Shown: one piece after another, positions 35,728 to 47,110 of the stretch
Layout: each line of letters opens with the position of its first letter
How positions within the stretch are numbered: the stretch's first letter is position 1
Origin: Thamnaconus septentrionalis
Lineage: Eukaryota > Chordata > Actinopteri > Tetraodontiformes > Monacanthidae
Assembly (NCBI GenBank): GCA_009823395.1
Contig: CM020514.1
Coordinates: 2,361,966-2,425,965, forward strand
DNA length: 64,000 bases
Direction of reading: 5' to 3'
Notes under the pieces: generated by a model
The model's input: the letters and a program-made list of their open reading frames with translations, nothing else
What the model was told of the DNA's origin: nothing
Databases searched by the model: none
Translations under genes and position numbers: made by a program

Positions 35728-35729
<2 letters not shown>
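35339..35729. other. No gene recognised
   Basis: Nothing identified apart from a 66-codon minus-strand chance frame. Confidence 0.55.
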
Positions 35730-35809
<80 letters not shown>

Positions 35810-35810
35810 G

Positions 35811-35853
<43 letters not shown>
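35730..35853. repeat. (CTAT)n microsatellite, left part
   Basis: About 31 tandem tetranucleotides with one CTAG variant near 35808. The array resumes at 36557 after the inserted element. Confidence 0.95.
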
Positions 35854-36556
35854 CAGTGTTGTTGTGATTACTCCATAAAAGCAGTTCAACTGCTGATTAC
35901 TCCTTAAACAGTGGCCTAATTACTTCTTTAACTACTTTGTTTCATAAATAATCAATTACTAATTACTTTGATTTAAAAAAAGATAAAGTAACAGGCCCTG
36001 CGATGAACTGGCGACTTGTCCAGGGTGTCACCCTGCCTTCGCCCTAAGACAGCTGGGATAGGCTCCAGCAGACCCCTGTGACCCTGAATTGGAATAAGCA
36101 GGTATAGAAGATGAATGAATGAATAAAGTAACAGTTGAGAACGTCTTGTTTCCTATACATAACGTACAACTAACCACAATATTCTTTGATTTAGACGAGA
36201 TGAACTCAAGATAATCTTTGTATTTCCAGCTATCAAACGCAACCGCTGTTTTTTCTTTTGCCGCCGCCATGCTTGCTTTGGTGTGTCGTCGCACATCAAT
36301 GACGCTGCATGCACGGCGGCATCATCAATCTGCGATATGGTTGTTTTCGGTTGCTTTACTAAATTTCAGACATTTTGTGGATAATGAGACATTTTTAGCG
36401 AGCAAAATATTTCGGAAAAGTAATGGAATCGTTGATTAAGTAATTATGATATAATTACCAGCTTTTCCACAATAATCGCATTACATTACTCCGTTACTAA
36501 AAAAGTAGTTTAATTACAGTCGTGGATTACTTAGTCATAGATTACTCGCCAACACT
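35854..36556. mobile_element. hAT-like miniature element inserted in a (CTAT)n array
   Basis: The left end cagtgttgttgtgattact is mirrored by gattactcgccaacact at the right end. Inside, both halves are full of attact/gtaatt-type motifs, as in a very common fish hAT family with cagtgttgg termini. CTAT repeats flank it on both sides, so any 8-bp duplication is hidden in the repeat. The element is itself interrupted by a SINE at 35995-36122. No transposase is encoded. Confidence 0.75.
35995..36122 (+). mobile_element. 5'-truncated SINE with 12-bp target duplication
   Basis: Begins gccctgcgatgaactggcga, runs through the tgtccagggtgtcaccctgc and gctgggataggctccagcag blocks, and ends in gaatgaatga. 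ataaagtaacag occurs exactly on both sides (35983-35994 and 36123-36134), so this is a retrotransposed insertion into the surrounding hAT-like element. Confidence 0.9.
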
Positions 36557-36580
36557 ATCTATCTATCTATCTATCTATCA
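36557..36580. repeat. (CTAT)n microsatellite, right part
   Basis: Continuation of the tetranucleotide array beyond the inserted element, followed by degenerate CTAT/CCAT units. Confidence 0.9.
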
Positions 36581-36915
36581 ATCTATCCATCCATCCTATT
36601 TTCATAGTGTCATCTTGCGTTATTTTCTTCGTCACAACTTGGCCTGGCAGTTCCACCACAATGGAGCAACAGGCGAACATCTACAAATACACAGCAACAA
36701 CTGGTCATTTATGACCCACATGTTGCGGAGTCTCATTTTATTCCCTATCGTGAAGTTCCAAAATAAAAACAACGGCCCACTTTCAATCATGTCTAGTGAA
36801 TTATTGAAATCATTGAATTGCAAAATAAATGCCCAACATTTTATATACATACATAAGGAAGTGTTTTCTCCAGTTGAGAAATGCTGTTGCAGATGGACAC
36901 GTTTTACACCGTCTC

Positions 36916-36917
<2 letters not shown>
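36581..36917. other. No gene recognised
   Basis: Nothing identified. Part of a 175-codon frame that is mostly microsatellite translation. Confidence 0.55.

Positions 36918-36977
<60 letters not shown>
36918..36977. repeat. (CT)n microsatellite
   Basis: Thirty CT units, nearly perfect. Confidence 0.95.
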
Positions 36978-36982
<5 letters not shown>

Positions 36983-37971
36983 CCTCTCAGTAGCAGCGCT
37001 CGATCTCCGACATAATCTCGCCTCCAAATGTATTGCACGCTTGAGATGATCCCAGATCTCCCCGTCGCTCGTCGGGGGTTTTGTGCCACGGCTTGTAGAA
37101 CGGTGTCACTTTTCGGTGACGAGTCTTCATCCGTCGACAGCAGAACAAACAAATCCGGGCAGGATTTTGTGCCTAAAGTCGTGGGACCCCGGGGTGCGCA
37201 GGAAATGCAAATTTGACTCCCCCCTATTCAAAGTGGTCATGGCTCAGATGGAGAGAGAAAAAAAAAAAACCATGCTCCAGAGCTCCAGCTCGTTTCCTCA
37301 TCCATCCAAGGAGCGCCGTAATGGGGATGCGTCTGCTCCGCGTGGACTCCTCTGGCTCCTTGGGGCCGTGTTGAAGATTGAGATTAATTTATATCTGTCC
37401 GTTGGGTGTGAGCAGCCCCAGGCTGCAATTGTACCGAAAGCCCTCATGCTCTACTCCGAAAAGACTTATAACAATCCCTTTCAGTGCTTAGTGGTTTTGA
37501 CTGGTTTTGCAATTCTGCTGCCCGATGTTACACGTATTGCCAACACTTTCTTTTGTACGTACGAGTCCGTAGAGGAACATATTTGCAATTTATTCATGAG
37601 AAGAGCTGGGAAACTGTTCAATCTTTAAAGACGTCAGATGCAAAATTGATGCGATGAGACCTAGGTCAGAATGAAGATACCCAATGCGGCTCCAGCTGTA
37701 CAAACAAATTACATCACAGGTTTTGTATTTTTGTGTGTGTGTGTGTGTGTCCCAGTAGTCTACCTAGAACACATTTCCCCAAACAGGAAATTGAATCGGA
37801 GACCTTCTGTAAGGTGACAGTGCACTCGAATCATTTTGAACAGCGAGAACCCGGGACTTCAACAATTACGCGGGTCGTTGCTACATTCGGAGTTGTAGCC
37901 GATTCAGAAAAATTGTTTGCCCAATCATGTTGTTTCAGCTAAGCAGCTTTTTCCAACAGATGACAAGTACA
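36978..37971. other. No gene recognised; CpG-richer segment
   Basis: 37000-37330 is richer in CpG than its surroundings. The 181-codon plus-strand frame at 37083-37628 has no recognisable domain or splice context and is left out. A short (GT)n lies at 37731-37750. Confidence 0.45.
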
Positions 37972-37979
37972 ATATAGAC

Positions 37980-38670
37980 CAGGGTGGCAAAAGCAGATGG
38001 ATGGGGTGTTTTTGTGAGCCACCTCATAGGAAAAAATATATATATAATTGGATATGTAGAAAACGTGCTTTAATGTCTGTTGAAAATGAACAAAAGCATT
38101 AAAACAAAACTTGTGTCTTTGAAGCCCCCTCAGTATTTAGCTCTTTTTTGAAATGTCTCTTAAAATACTGAAAAATTGATGAAGTTCAGCTCTTTTATGA
38201 CTCATTCATTCATTCATTCATTCATTCATTTTCTATACCCGCTTCTTCCTGAGATCAGGGTCACGGGGATCTGCTGGAGCCTATCCCAGCTGTCTTAGGG
38301 TGAAGGCAGGGTGACACAGTGGACAAGTCGCCAGTTCATCGCAGGGCCACATAGAAACAAACAACCATTCACACTCACATGCACACCTACGGACAATTTA
38401 GAATGTTCAATTGACCTCACGTGCATGTTTTTGGAATGTGGGAGGAAGCCGGAGAACCCGGAGAGAACCCACGCAGACACGGGGAGAACATGCAAACTCC
38501 ACACAGAAAGGTCTCAGGCCCGGAATCGAACCCACGACCTTCTTGCTGTGAGGCGGCAGCGCTAACCACTCCTTCATGACTCACTTACTGTTAATATAAT
38601 TTCTTCAAGTTCAGTGGGTCGGATAAAGTGCTTAACGGGCCGCATATGGTCCTCGGTCTGTAGTTGCCTG
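37980..38670. mobile_element. hAT-like element with nested SINE
   Basis: The left end cagggtggcaaa and the right end, on the complement caggcaactacagaccgagg, fit the diverged termini of a vertebrate hAT family whose ends carry cggcccgc-type motifs (here acgggccgcatatgg at about 38634). It is flanked by atatagac (37972-37979) and atatagaa (38671-38678), an 8-bp duplication with one mismatch. A full SINE at 38205-38575 makes up over half its length. No transposase is present. Confidence 0.7.
38205..38575 (-). mobile_element. Near-full-length tRNA-headed SINE
   Basis: Read on the minus strand it starts gagtggttagcgctgccgcc (box A-like), continues to gtgggttcgattccggg (a perfect box B-like motif), passes gtggagtttgcatgttctcc and the conserved core, and ends in an L2-like tail with (gaat)n repeats. 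It is flanked by atgactca at 38197-38204 and 38576-38583. RNA polymerase III would have transcribed the parent, mobilised by an L2-type LINE sharing the tail. It is the best-preserved copy of the family in this window. Confidence 0.9.
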
Positions 38671-38819
38671 ATATAGAACGTGTCTGAGCAGTTAATGCTA
38701 GCTTTGTGGCCATTAGCTCACCAACGCACTAGCTTATGCATTATTTTCACCTCCAACAATAGAACGTCAACATGGAGTGGGGTAACTCCTTAAAAATAAT
38801 TCAACAAATAAAAAAATAA

Positions 38820-39072
38820 AACGTCCCGGCAAAGTTTGGGTGACCGGGGGGAGGGGGTGGTCGATCGCGCTAAAGTCCCGCCAACGTTTCGTCGTCCGCG
38901 GAGGTATCTTCGTGACTCTCTCTCTCTCTCTCCCCCCCTCTCCCTCTTTCTCTCAATCTCTCCATGCGATCGAGCCTAACTACCTTCGCGATCGACGGGT
39001 AGATCGCGTGATTTATGACTGGCCTCACGCGAGCCGGACGTGGCCCGCGGATTGTAATTTGCCCAGGTCTTG
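38820..39072 (+). mobile_element. hAT-like element, right-end fragment
   Basis: Shares ordered motifs with 3452-3600: ggcaaagtttgg, a G-rich run, gatcgcgctaaag, gatttatgactggc, gcgagccgga and a terminal cgcggattgtaatttgccca. A CT tract (38919-38953) has expanded inside it. The left end was not found. Confidence 0.5.
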
Positions 39073-39822
39073 AAGGACTTTACAATTTACTGAACTATTC
39101 AGACGAAAAACTGTAAGTTAAGTGAAAATCAAACCATGGTGGAGGTAGAAAAACAAACAAACAAACAAAGAGTAATGCTGACATGAACAGCCAAACAAAT
39201 CTCACATTTTCACAGCAGAATATTGCTTAATATAGGACTGTTGTCACAACAAAAGCTGTTCCCCTGAGTCCTTGCAATTCTACTGTGATCTTGTGTCTTC
39301 AGCTGAACTGGGCCATCCGGTGCTACGTGGAACTTCAGAAATGGGAGCTGAGGGTTATTGCCATTGGTCGTAGAACAATTGCTTCTATATAGATATTTGA
39401 AGCACAAACATTGTTACTTGTACTGCACAAGCTTTTACCTAAATCATTAATAGTTAAAGGCCGTAATTTAAAAAATAATGACTGTCACCCTAAAAACAAG
39501 AACACTGGGTAGAAAATGTCCAAGAAGCAAAAGGCGTTCATGTTTTCAACTTGAATAAGTTTAAATGGCATTGCAACTTCAGTTATCTTCCTCCTCACAT
39601 GCATGTCAGTCACGCATTCAGAGACCTTAGCGTGAAATGTTGGTAATAATTAGCCACAAACATATTCCTTGATCGCGCTGACAGTTTGAGAACTATTTCC
39701 TATCAGTTCTAACTACTACCTGCCAACCAATAAAGAAAAAAAATGTCAGCAGGACAAGGGGCAATAGATGCGATTGATTTACTGTGACAAACAGGATTTT
39801 TGCAGAAAATAAAAGGGTGCAT
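39073..39822. other. No gene recognised
   Basis: AT-rich, with a short (CAAA)n at 39152-39170. Confidence 0.55.
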
Positions 39823-39823
39823 A

Positions 39824-39859
<36 letters not shown>
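39823..39859. repeat. (ATT)n microsatellite
   Basis: About 12 ATT units. Confidence 0.95.
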
Positions 39860-40112
39860 TTTTAATTTTCACGTCCGTCCAACCATTTGAATTAACTAAA
39901 CCAAAAGGCACAAACAGATAAATGGGGAGCCAGATAGTCTTCAGTCCTCACCAAGTCATTATTGTGATGTTACATATCTCTCCAGAAAACTCAAAAAAAA
40001 AACAAAAAAAAAACACACACACACAGTCACTAGGATCATGGTGGATATGATGACATTTCTGTTTTGTATCCGCATGTTGCGTCTATTTTTTATTTTTTTT
40101 TTACTTTGGTGT

Positions 40113-40372
40113 TGTCACAGTCTCCGAAACCACAATCTGTGCCTGTGATCTTGATAGCCAACATTCTACGCCTTTGATCTGCACTGCCTTTATTAACCGG
40201 TCTCCCGTTGTTCTGCTCCTCCGCTCTCCTGTTGACGACCGACGCCAATCCTGCCTGCCTCCGTCTCCGCTTGCACTGGCTCTCCACCTTGGACTGTCCG
40301 ACTTCCCGCATAAATAAACACTTTAAACTACATCAGTATTTGTCGTGCACTTGAGTCCACCAACACCTGACA
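40113..40372 (+). repeat. 5' LTR of the Ty3/gypsy element
   Basis: Begins tgtcacag and ends cacctgaca. It contains an aataaa signal within cgcataaataaacacttt. Its last 170 bp match the 3' LTR with few differences, including tgttgac(g/t)accgacgcc and ccaccttggactgtccgact. The first part has diverged. Confidence 0.85.
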
Positions 40373-40385
40373 GTATAATCTGGCC

Positions 40386-41321
40386 ATGGACTCAGCCGAC
40401 AATCCCGACGCTTCCGCGACCACCCCGGAGTTACGGAGACTCGAGGAGCGGCTTCAGCAGCACCGTTCGCAGATGGATCACCTGTTCACGGCATTCGGTT
40501 CTCAGTTGAACTCACTGTCGACACAGGTACGTGACACGGTGCAACCCTTACCTTCCAGCGGCTCCGTTCAACCTCTCGTGCCACTCGCCGCACCTACTCC
40601 ATTCTCCGGCAAGGAGAACAACTTCCGACAGTTCTGGTTGCAGCGCGAGCGCCATTTCGAACTACGGCCATCATGTTTTTCCTCCGAGCGGTCCGAAGTG
40701 GCGTACGTCGTCTCCCTCCTTACCGGCAGGGCGGCTGCAGAGCGGGAGAACAGGAGCGCGACTTGCCAGACCACGACTGCCTTTTTTAGCGCTTTGGCCA
40801 GCGTGTTTCGTCGCGAGGCTGCCCAAAAGCTGTTGGGTTTACAGCAAGGCGACCAGTCGGTAACGGACTATGCTATCGCCTTCCGTTCGGCTGCGGCGGA
40901 TAGCGGGTGGAACGCTGTTGCGTGATACGACGCTTTCCTTCAAGGACTCTCGCCCGGGATTAAAGCTCATCTGTTGGCTCATGATCTTCCCTCCGACCTG
41001 GATGATTTAATCGCGCTCGCCATTCGGACCGAACATCGCTCCACGGAATGGAATTGTCTCACCTCACAAGTCAGCTCTCGGGACACCCAGGGTCCGCCTC
41101 CTCGACGCTTGCCACCGTCTCGTCTTCCACCTTCGGTCACCGCCGCCTCCTCTGCACCCGCTGAGGAGCCGATGCAGCTGGGACGCGCTCGACTTTCGGT
41201 GGAGGAGAGGCAGCGAAGATTCCTTCATCGCCTGTGTATTTACTGCGGACAGCCCGGACATCTCATCGCCTCTTGTCCCGCCCGAGGAAAATGTAACCTC
41301 CCGACTGCTACGACCCCATAA
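40386..41321 (+). pseudogene. gag of a Ty3/gypsy retrotransposon, one internal stop
   Basis: The frame is 311 codons from ATG to the final stop, interrupted by a single TGA at 40923-40925 (codon 180); the frame is the same on both sides. Order of parts: an N-terminal helical, Gln/Leu-rich segment (residues about 14-50), a proline-rich linker, the gag core (about 70-225) beginning at TPFSGKENN, a proline-rich spacer, and a C-terminal zinc knuckle [14 protein letters not shown] (C284, C287, H292, C297; a C-x2-C-x4-H-x4-C pattern). Gag would form the particle and bind element RNA. The core resembles the sushi-ichi-like group from which mammalian PEG10/RTL genes derive. The stop and loss of pol show it is not functional; domestication is unlikely. 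Confidence 0.85.
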
Positions 41322-41860
41322 AACAGCTCACAACCAATGAGATCCAACAATATTAAATCAGGTACTCAGGAAAAATCCCAAACCTACCCAAAAAACATAA
41401 CTAAATACTGGTGGGCCAGCCAAAAGTACAAAAAAAAGAGAGCCACTACTGCCCAGCCCACATGGGCCGTTGGAGCAGAGTTCTCCCCTCTACCCAAACC
41501 CAACCAACTAAACCCTAAACCGAAGAGAAATTAAGCCACGAAAACTGAACTACTGGACCCCAGAAAAGAAGAGATTAGAAAAGATACAAACACAATGGAG
41601 TAAGGCCACATTGAGCTGACGGCAACTGCTGCTGTTGCTGCTGCTGCCGCCGCCGCTGCTGCCAGACGATGAACCAGGAAGTGAGAGACTCTGCAATCAC
41701 CTCCCCCTATTTATAGGTCCTGATCACTAAGGAGCTACACCTGTGGGAAAGGAAACAGAATGAGCATGCATGTTTTCCCCCAATGTCTCTCCAGAATTCT
41801 CCCAAACAGGACACCCCTGCTCAGCCCCCTCCTGGTGCAATTGAGAGGGTGCCCAAGTGC
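41322..41860 (+). other. Internal region of the gypsy element without pol
   Basis: A-rich sequence after gag, a CTG/CCG run at 41626-41663, a tatttata motif near 41709 and a pyrimidine-rich end. Composition and motif order (tttatag, then tgatca, then an acctgtgg/caggtg motif) faintly recall the solo LTR at 10699-11431, so part may be a nested LTR of another family. No protein domain is present. Confidence 0.4.
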
Positions 41861-42157
41861 TATCACGACCTTGGGGAAGTCTCAAAACGCGGGCGACCTC
41901 TCTGCCACCTCATGGCACGAGTAGTCTCCCGTGTTCCCTCGTTGCCAGATTATCTGTTTGCCTTGTGCCAGTAATCCCGCGGTTATCTCCCAGTTGTTCT
42001 GCTCCTTCGTTCTCCTGTTGACTACCGACGCCGATCCTGCCTGCCTCCGTCTCCGCTTGCACTGGCTCTCCACCTTGGACTGTCCGACTTCCGCATAAAT
42101 AAACACTTTAAACTGCGTCAGTGTTTGTCGTGCACTTGAGTCCACCAACACCTGACA
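41861..42157 (+). repeat. 3' LTR of the Ty3/gypsy element
   Basis: Ends cacctgaca like the 5' copy and carries the same cgcataaataaacacttt polyadenylation region. The start is taken near atcacgacctt, with tgctatcacg as a slightly longer possibility (41857). Confidence 0.8.
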
Positions 42158-45100
42158 GATGTGTTTTGAAGAGCCTAAACATGACCATAAAAATTGCTCA
42201 ATATTGCAGCAGTCACTTAGAGCATCTATTGAATTATAGAAAAGATACAAAAAAAAAAGTATTTTGAGCCTCTTTTAGACTTTATTGTCCTTATTATGAC
42301 AGAAAATCAATGTTTTTTGTCTTTATGCGTACAATTCCGGCAATGCATTTAAGAGAGAAAAGGTCAGACAAGTTTATAAAGAAAATACTTGTAATGCGCC
42401 TTTTTTTTTTTAATAAGAACAAATTATGTGTATAATAAGCATAGCGACAGGCCATACACACCAGGCCGTATGGAATTTAGAAAAAACCCACACAGTCGTA
42501 TTGTGAAGAGATTTCAGAACAGTTTCAGTTAAAATTACTGAAAAGCAGAACTGAAAATAGCTGACCAAGATGCTGACCAGACCACAGTGTAGCAGTACAT
42601 CACAAAGTTCATGCCAGGAGACTAATTAACTCATTCAGATTCACAAAGAGTAACATCGCAACCTATCAGTCAAACCTCTGGGATATTGATCTGGTCATTT
42701 CCGTAACAGAGTGGCAATAAGTTTCAGCTGCTCTGTTGTGAATGAAATAAACAAAAGGGGAACCAGAGGGGCAAACAATGTCATGGCAACAAGGCCCCCC
42801 AAAACATGAATGGTTTTCCCATTTGAGGGCAATGATATTTTTCTCCCCACCTCAGCTCTTCTGGCTGATCAGTTTTTTACTGACTGCAGTTTTTTTTGAT
42901 TGCGACCTTGGCTTCCTCATTTTAGGAGGGAAAAAAACATAAATGGCTTTACACTGTGAAAGCAGTCTGATTTTGGAGAACTATTAAAGCAATGTATTTT
43001 TCCCCTCTATGCATTTTTATAGTGGAACTTGAAACCATAAAATATGGCACTATGGTAATTTTCCTTTCGAGTTACAAAAACTGTGGGGGTTGATGTGTTT
43101 ACCTTGCAATGAATGTAATAAAACAGGTGGTTATTAGGCCATTTTTCCAGTGGGTGTTGCGGTAAAATGCAAAGGATTACATTTTATTTTCTTGTGATGA
43201 TTTGGTTCCAACCGCAGTCAACTGTGATATTTCCACTTTTTCTGCATTTTTCTGAATTAAAGGTTGGATATATGTTGAGTATATATTGTTTTCTTGGATA
43301 ATCACATGCTATTATATTGTCACCAATGACACTCCAGCCATGTCGTGTTCTGTTCTGCTTTATGGAAAACAAGTAATACATAATATTAACATAAACAAGC
43401 ACAAGCATTTGATAATTTGACCATGAGACAAGCAGATAATAGCTGCAGATTGGACATTTTCTGTGCACCAACTCATAAAGTCCATTCATGTGCAAGCAGG
43501 AAACACAATGGCAAATAACATTTTCAATTGCAATTAGCTTATACAAAATGCGACAGAGGCCTTTGTTATGGAACTAGTGAACTCTTTGGATGTGAAAACA
43601 AATATACAGAGCAATGATGGTGTGCGATTCTACTGTTTGTGTGCTAATGAACCAAAACTAAAAACATCGGGAAGGGTTTAATGTGCATTTCAAGCAAGGA
43701 GGCTTTGACAGGAGTGGAAACGACATCTCTAATGCTGGGAGCTCTCTGGGAAAGTACATTTCTTGTGCCACACTTGGTGAAAAAGACAGTAAATTGGGAG
43801 GAGGGAATTATTTTGCTTTAGAAAAATTGCAAAAGTGCAGCAGAATTGAATCTGTAGCTATTATTCTTAAGTTGGCTCTTCTTCATTGGAAAAAGACATT
43901 TTTACAGCAAGAGGACATATTGAACGGAATACATTTTTTAAAGCAATCCAGCATACCATGAACTAAAAAAAAATATATCTATTTACTATGCTGACAAAAC
44001 CTATTTTGAGAAAGTTTACAAGTCCAATGGCAAAATGTAACACATATGCTTTCTAAACATGGAGGCAAAGGGTTGACTTGTGTCTAACACCAAGAATTAT
44101 TGCATTCTGCCAGCTCTTAAAGTTTCCTTGAAAAAAGTGTTCATTTCATTTTACATTCTAGCTGTTAATGAACACAATGACGTATGAGAAGCAAAACATT
44201 GGTAAAACATGGTAACCGGCATGCCACGTGGACATCGATGGAGTGGTGGCCTGCAATTATAGGCACCTAAAGGAGATGATTATTGGGAAAATGTTTTTCT
44301 TGATTGCTTCACTTTTCACATTTTTTAGATGCCTGGCATTTGTAAGTCCACAGTCCATATCACTGTTGGCTGTGGGAAAGGTAAATAAAGGTAAATAAAC
44401 AAACAAGTTTGTGCGGGGCCAGAGTTTTTCCAGTCCTAGCACATCCCACACAACCTTCTGATTTAGCATCTCAAAATTTTTTATAGTCAGCAAACCACAT
44501 TAGGAAGTCAGGAGGAAGCAGGTCCTTATTTGGCCGTGAGCCAAATGGTCCATCCTTCCTTCCGGTGTGACCTGTTGAAACCAATTTGCGGCAAGACGAG
44601 CTCAGGTCACAAGTTCCCATCCCTGTGACTGGATGGGTCGCAAACTTTATGAGTGTCGCAAAGGCACTTCCCTCAGCTGACCACTCTCTGGTCACCCCAG
44701 GTCACTGTTCATGAGACTTAATGAGTTACACAGTCTTTGCTCACAAGGTTTTCAACACCCCCAAGACACTGATCATGATCAGCAAAATACACCAAAGCAC
44801 TACATATAGTAACATTCAATACATTCATTACATTCAACTCAATGTAATAACTCCAACATATAAATGTAATGTTACCAATATAATAGCACACTATAGTATG
44901 ATGCATGATGCATGATGTTAAATGTCTGATTCCAACACACCATTCGCAAAACCCACAACGAGTGCTGACCTGACGAAAAACACAACTTTTCGTGGCTGCC
45001 CACCGTTGTCGCCGTTTACAGCGACTATGGCGAGGATACAAGTAATTAGGAAAAGATGTTTAGACTCACTGTATAAATGATTAGTTGAATCGAGGGGATG

Positions 45101-47010
45101 AATGATGTTAAAACCTGCTGAAGGCATCTATCCAAATGAAATGTCAGGCAACTACCGTACAGCGCTTTTGAATCTTCTTTAAACATAGGGATGGCTAACC
45201 GTTTTTAGCATATAGCTTCAAAGCTAGCACTAATGCAACACATCAAATGAAACTAGAGAAGCTACTACTCGAACTCATGTAAGTGCAACAATTGTATATT
45301 AAACACAATGGACACTGTGCAAAAAACAAGACAAAGACATCAGGCTTCCCCAGTGAGCTTCACTTGTAAATGGGAACGGCCTATGTTGATGATGTCACCA
45401 CAGCTCGTTTGTAACTGGTCAAACTGAGAGTGTTATAACCATCCCCAGTCTCCCCGACTGAAGAATCAAATCTGTTTCCATCTGCTGCTGTTCGATCCGG
45501 CATTTTGTAACATCCTCTGACTGCATTTATAACTGATGAAAACAAACTTGCGGAGTTGTGCAGCACTGGTAGTACCATATCTGTGATATGATGACAGCTG
45601 CGAATCATAACAGTCAACAACAGTGCACTGAATAGGCAGAATGGCTAATGGATGTTGAGTTGCATTGCTCTGGCATCCCATAAGTCCAGGACAATGTGAG
45701 TCAATAAGGCCAGAAGTCTGTTGGTGTAGGGAGCCGAGTGATCAACATGCAGCTCCATCTCCCCTGGATGACTGTGTGTGGTCACACAAGGGTGATCACA
45801 CACTGTGATAATAATGCACGAGACGGTGCAATATGTTTGAACTGAACGTTGTCGCCTTTAGCATAAAACAAAGGGGAAACAAAATTAGCTAAAGACAAAC
45901 ACAAGGCCGGGAAAAAAAAACCCCACTTAAACAGTAAATGTTATAACCATATTTACAGAATGTGGTGAAATGTAGCAGGCAAATCCAGAAAGACCCATTT
46001 AAAAGAACAAATAGTAATCTGAAATAAAATGTAGCTAAAATTAACTCAAAGGCTGTATTTTTAATGCAATTCTAGACAGCTTAATTCATCAGATCAAATT
46101 GTGTTCCAGCTTCAAATTACAGAGACCGAAACGGTGCAGTGTCATCAAGCGAGCCTCTGAAGTTGGTCAGCGAGGGGCTGACGTCTAAATACTGTGACAG
46201 CACCTGGGGTGCTTCTCCTGTGATGCTGCTACATTTTTTGCAAACTGTGGGCATTTGAATCACATTCCACTGCGATCCCGCGCCATAATCCTCCGGTGCA
46301 GGACCAAACCATGACTCGAGCCGCCGTGAAATAAATGTAATTTTCCTAAATGTGCTTTAAACAAGAGCCTGCCCTTGGAAGAGCTTTGTTTGTTGTTGTT
46401 TTGGTTTTGCTTTGAGTGTTTGAGTCCCTAGGAAACCGATTAACATGTTGATGCAATATGAAATGTTATTTGGCTTGTTGTCGAGAATTATTTTTTATTT
46501 CCTCTTTCCTCAAGGCTTGATGCACCACATACCTTGCATGTTTTACAGACACAGTACATGAGGGAAAAAAAAAATCTTTAGAAAACCAAGGCTTCTGAAT
46601 GCTCAATTCAAAAAGCTGGATTTGAGCCCAATTAACTAATATACTGGGTTACAAAAAAAAAAAACATTTTGTAAGTTGTCTATGTTTTATCAGCTGATTT
46701 AGGACCATTTTGCACCGCTGAACCCAAAACTGACATCCATTTTTCTCAATCAGGTCAGGTTTTTATGCTAATTTGATTTTGAAAAATCCGATCTTCTGGC
46801 TAAATTGATTACATTTTTGTGACATTATCAGTTGATTTTCATTAATATTTCTCATCCAAAAAAGGTTTTAGGAGAAAAAAAAAATCATTTTCTAACAGAA
46901 TGTATTAAATGTTACAACATTCGATTTCTGTAAATTGAATAATAGACATTGATTAAGGTAAGTACATGTAAATTGAACGTACATCGTCATTGTGCAAATT
47001 CATTATTATG
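42158..47010. other. 4.9 kb without a recognised gene
   Basis: AT-rich throughout. Frames of 70-120 codons on both strands (for example 43184-43546 minus, 43683-43961 plus, 44718-45041 minus) have no recognisable domain. No TIR pair, LTR or SINE landmark was identified. Old, unrecognised repeats are possible. Confidence 0.4.
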
Positions 47011-47110
47011 GGCAGCTGTGGCTCAGTTGGTAGAGCAGGCTGCGAATTGATGATCAATGGTTTGGCAGTTCAAATCCTGAACAGTGGAGGAATCTTTGTC
47101 ACTGATGTTT
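47011..47110 (+). mobile_element. tRNA-derived SINE head (second family) or tRNA pseudogene
   Basis: gggcagctgtggctcagttg followed by gtagagcagg is a tRNA-like 5' half with a good box A (tggctcagttgg). 40 bp later ggcagttcaaatcc is a box B-like motif. The D-arm and TpsiC spacing fit a tRNA, but the anticodon arm does not form a convincing stem, and related-looking sequence appears to continue to about 47290. It differs from the SINE at 38205-38575. Confidence 0.55.

Larger units (their letters stand above)
40113..42157 (+). mobile_element. Ty3/gypsy LTR retrotransposon, gag only, pol deleted
   Basis: Two LTR copies of about 260-300 bp bracket a gag frame. ggtgt (40108-40112) and gatgt (42158-42162) form a 5-bp target duplication with one mismatch. 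Between the end of gag (41321) and the 3' LTR (about 41861) there are about 540 bp with no protease, reverse transcriptase, RNase H or integrase. An intact element of this class is about 5 kb, so pol has been lost or replaced. The element reads left to right and is not autonomous. Confidence 0.85.

Noticed and set aside
35730..35853. CRISPR-like array
   Set aside because: The repeats are a simple tetranucleotide microsatellite without spacers, in eukaryotic DNA.
36522..37049. 175-codon plus-strand frame
   Set aside because: Largely translated CTAT and CT microsatellite sequence.
37083..37628. 181-codon plus-strand frame
   Set aside because: No recognisable domain, no splice boundaries, and composition like its surroundings in other frames.
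40386..41321. Domesticated gag gene (PEG10/RTL-like)
   Set aside because: It carries an in-frame stop and sits between two LTRs with a target duplication, so it is a retroelement remnant.
43683..43961. 92-codon frame with a helix-like C-terminal half
   Set aside because: No match to a known family and no flanking gene structure.
47011..47083. Functional tRNA gene
   Set aside because: Box A and box B are good, but no convincing anticodon stem is visible, and repeat-like sequence seems to continue beyond the 3' end.
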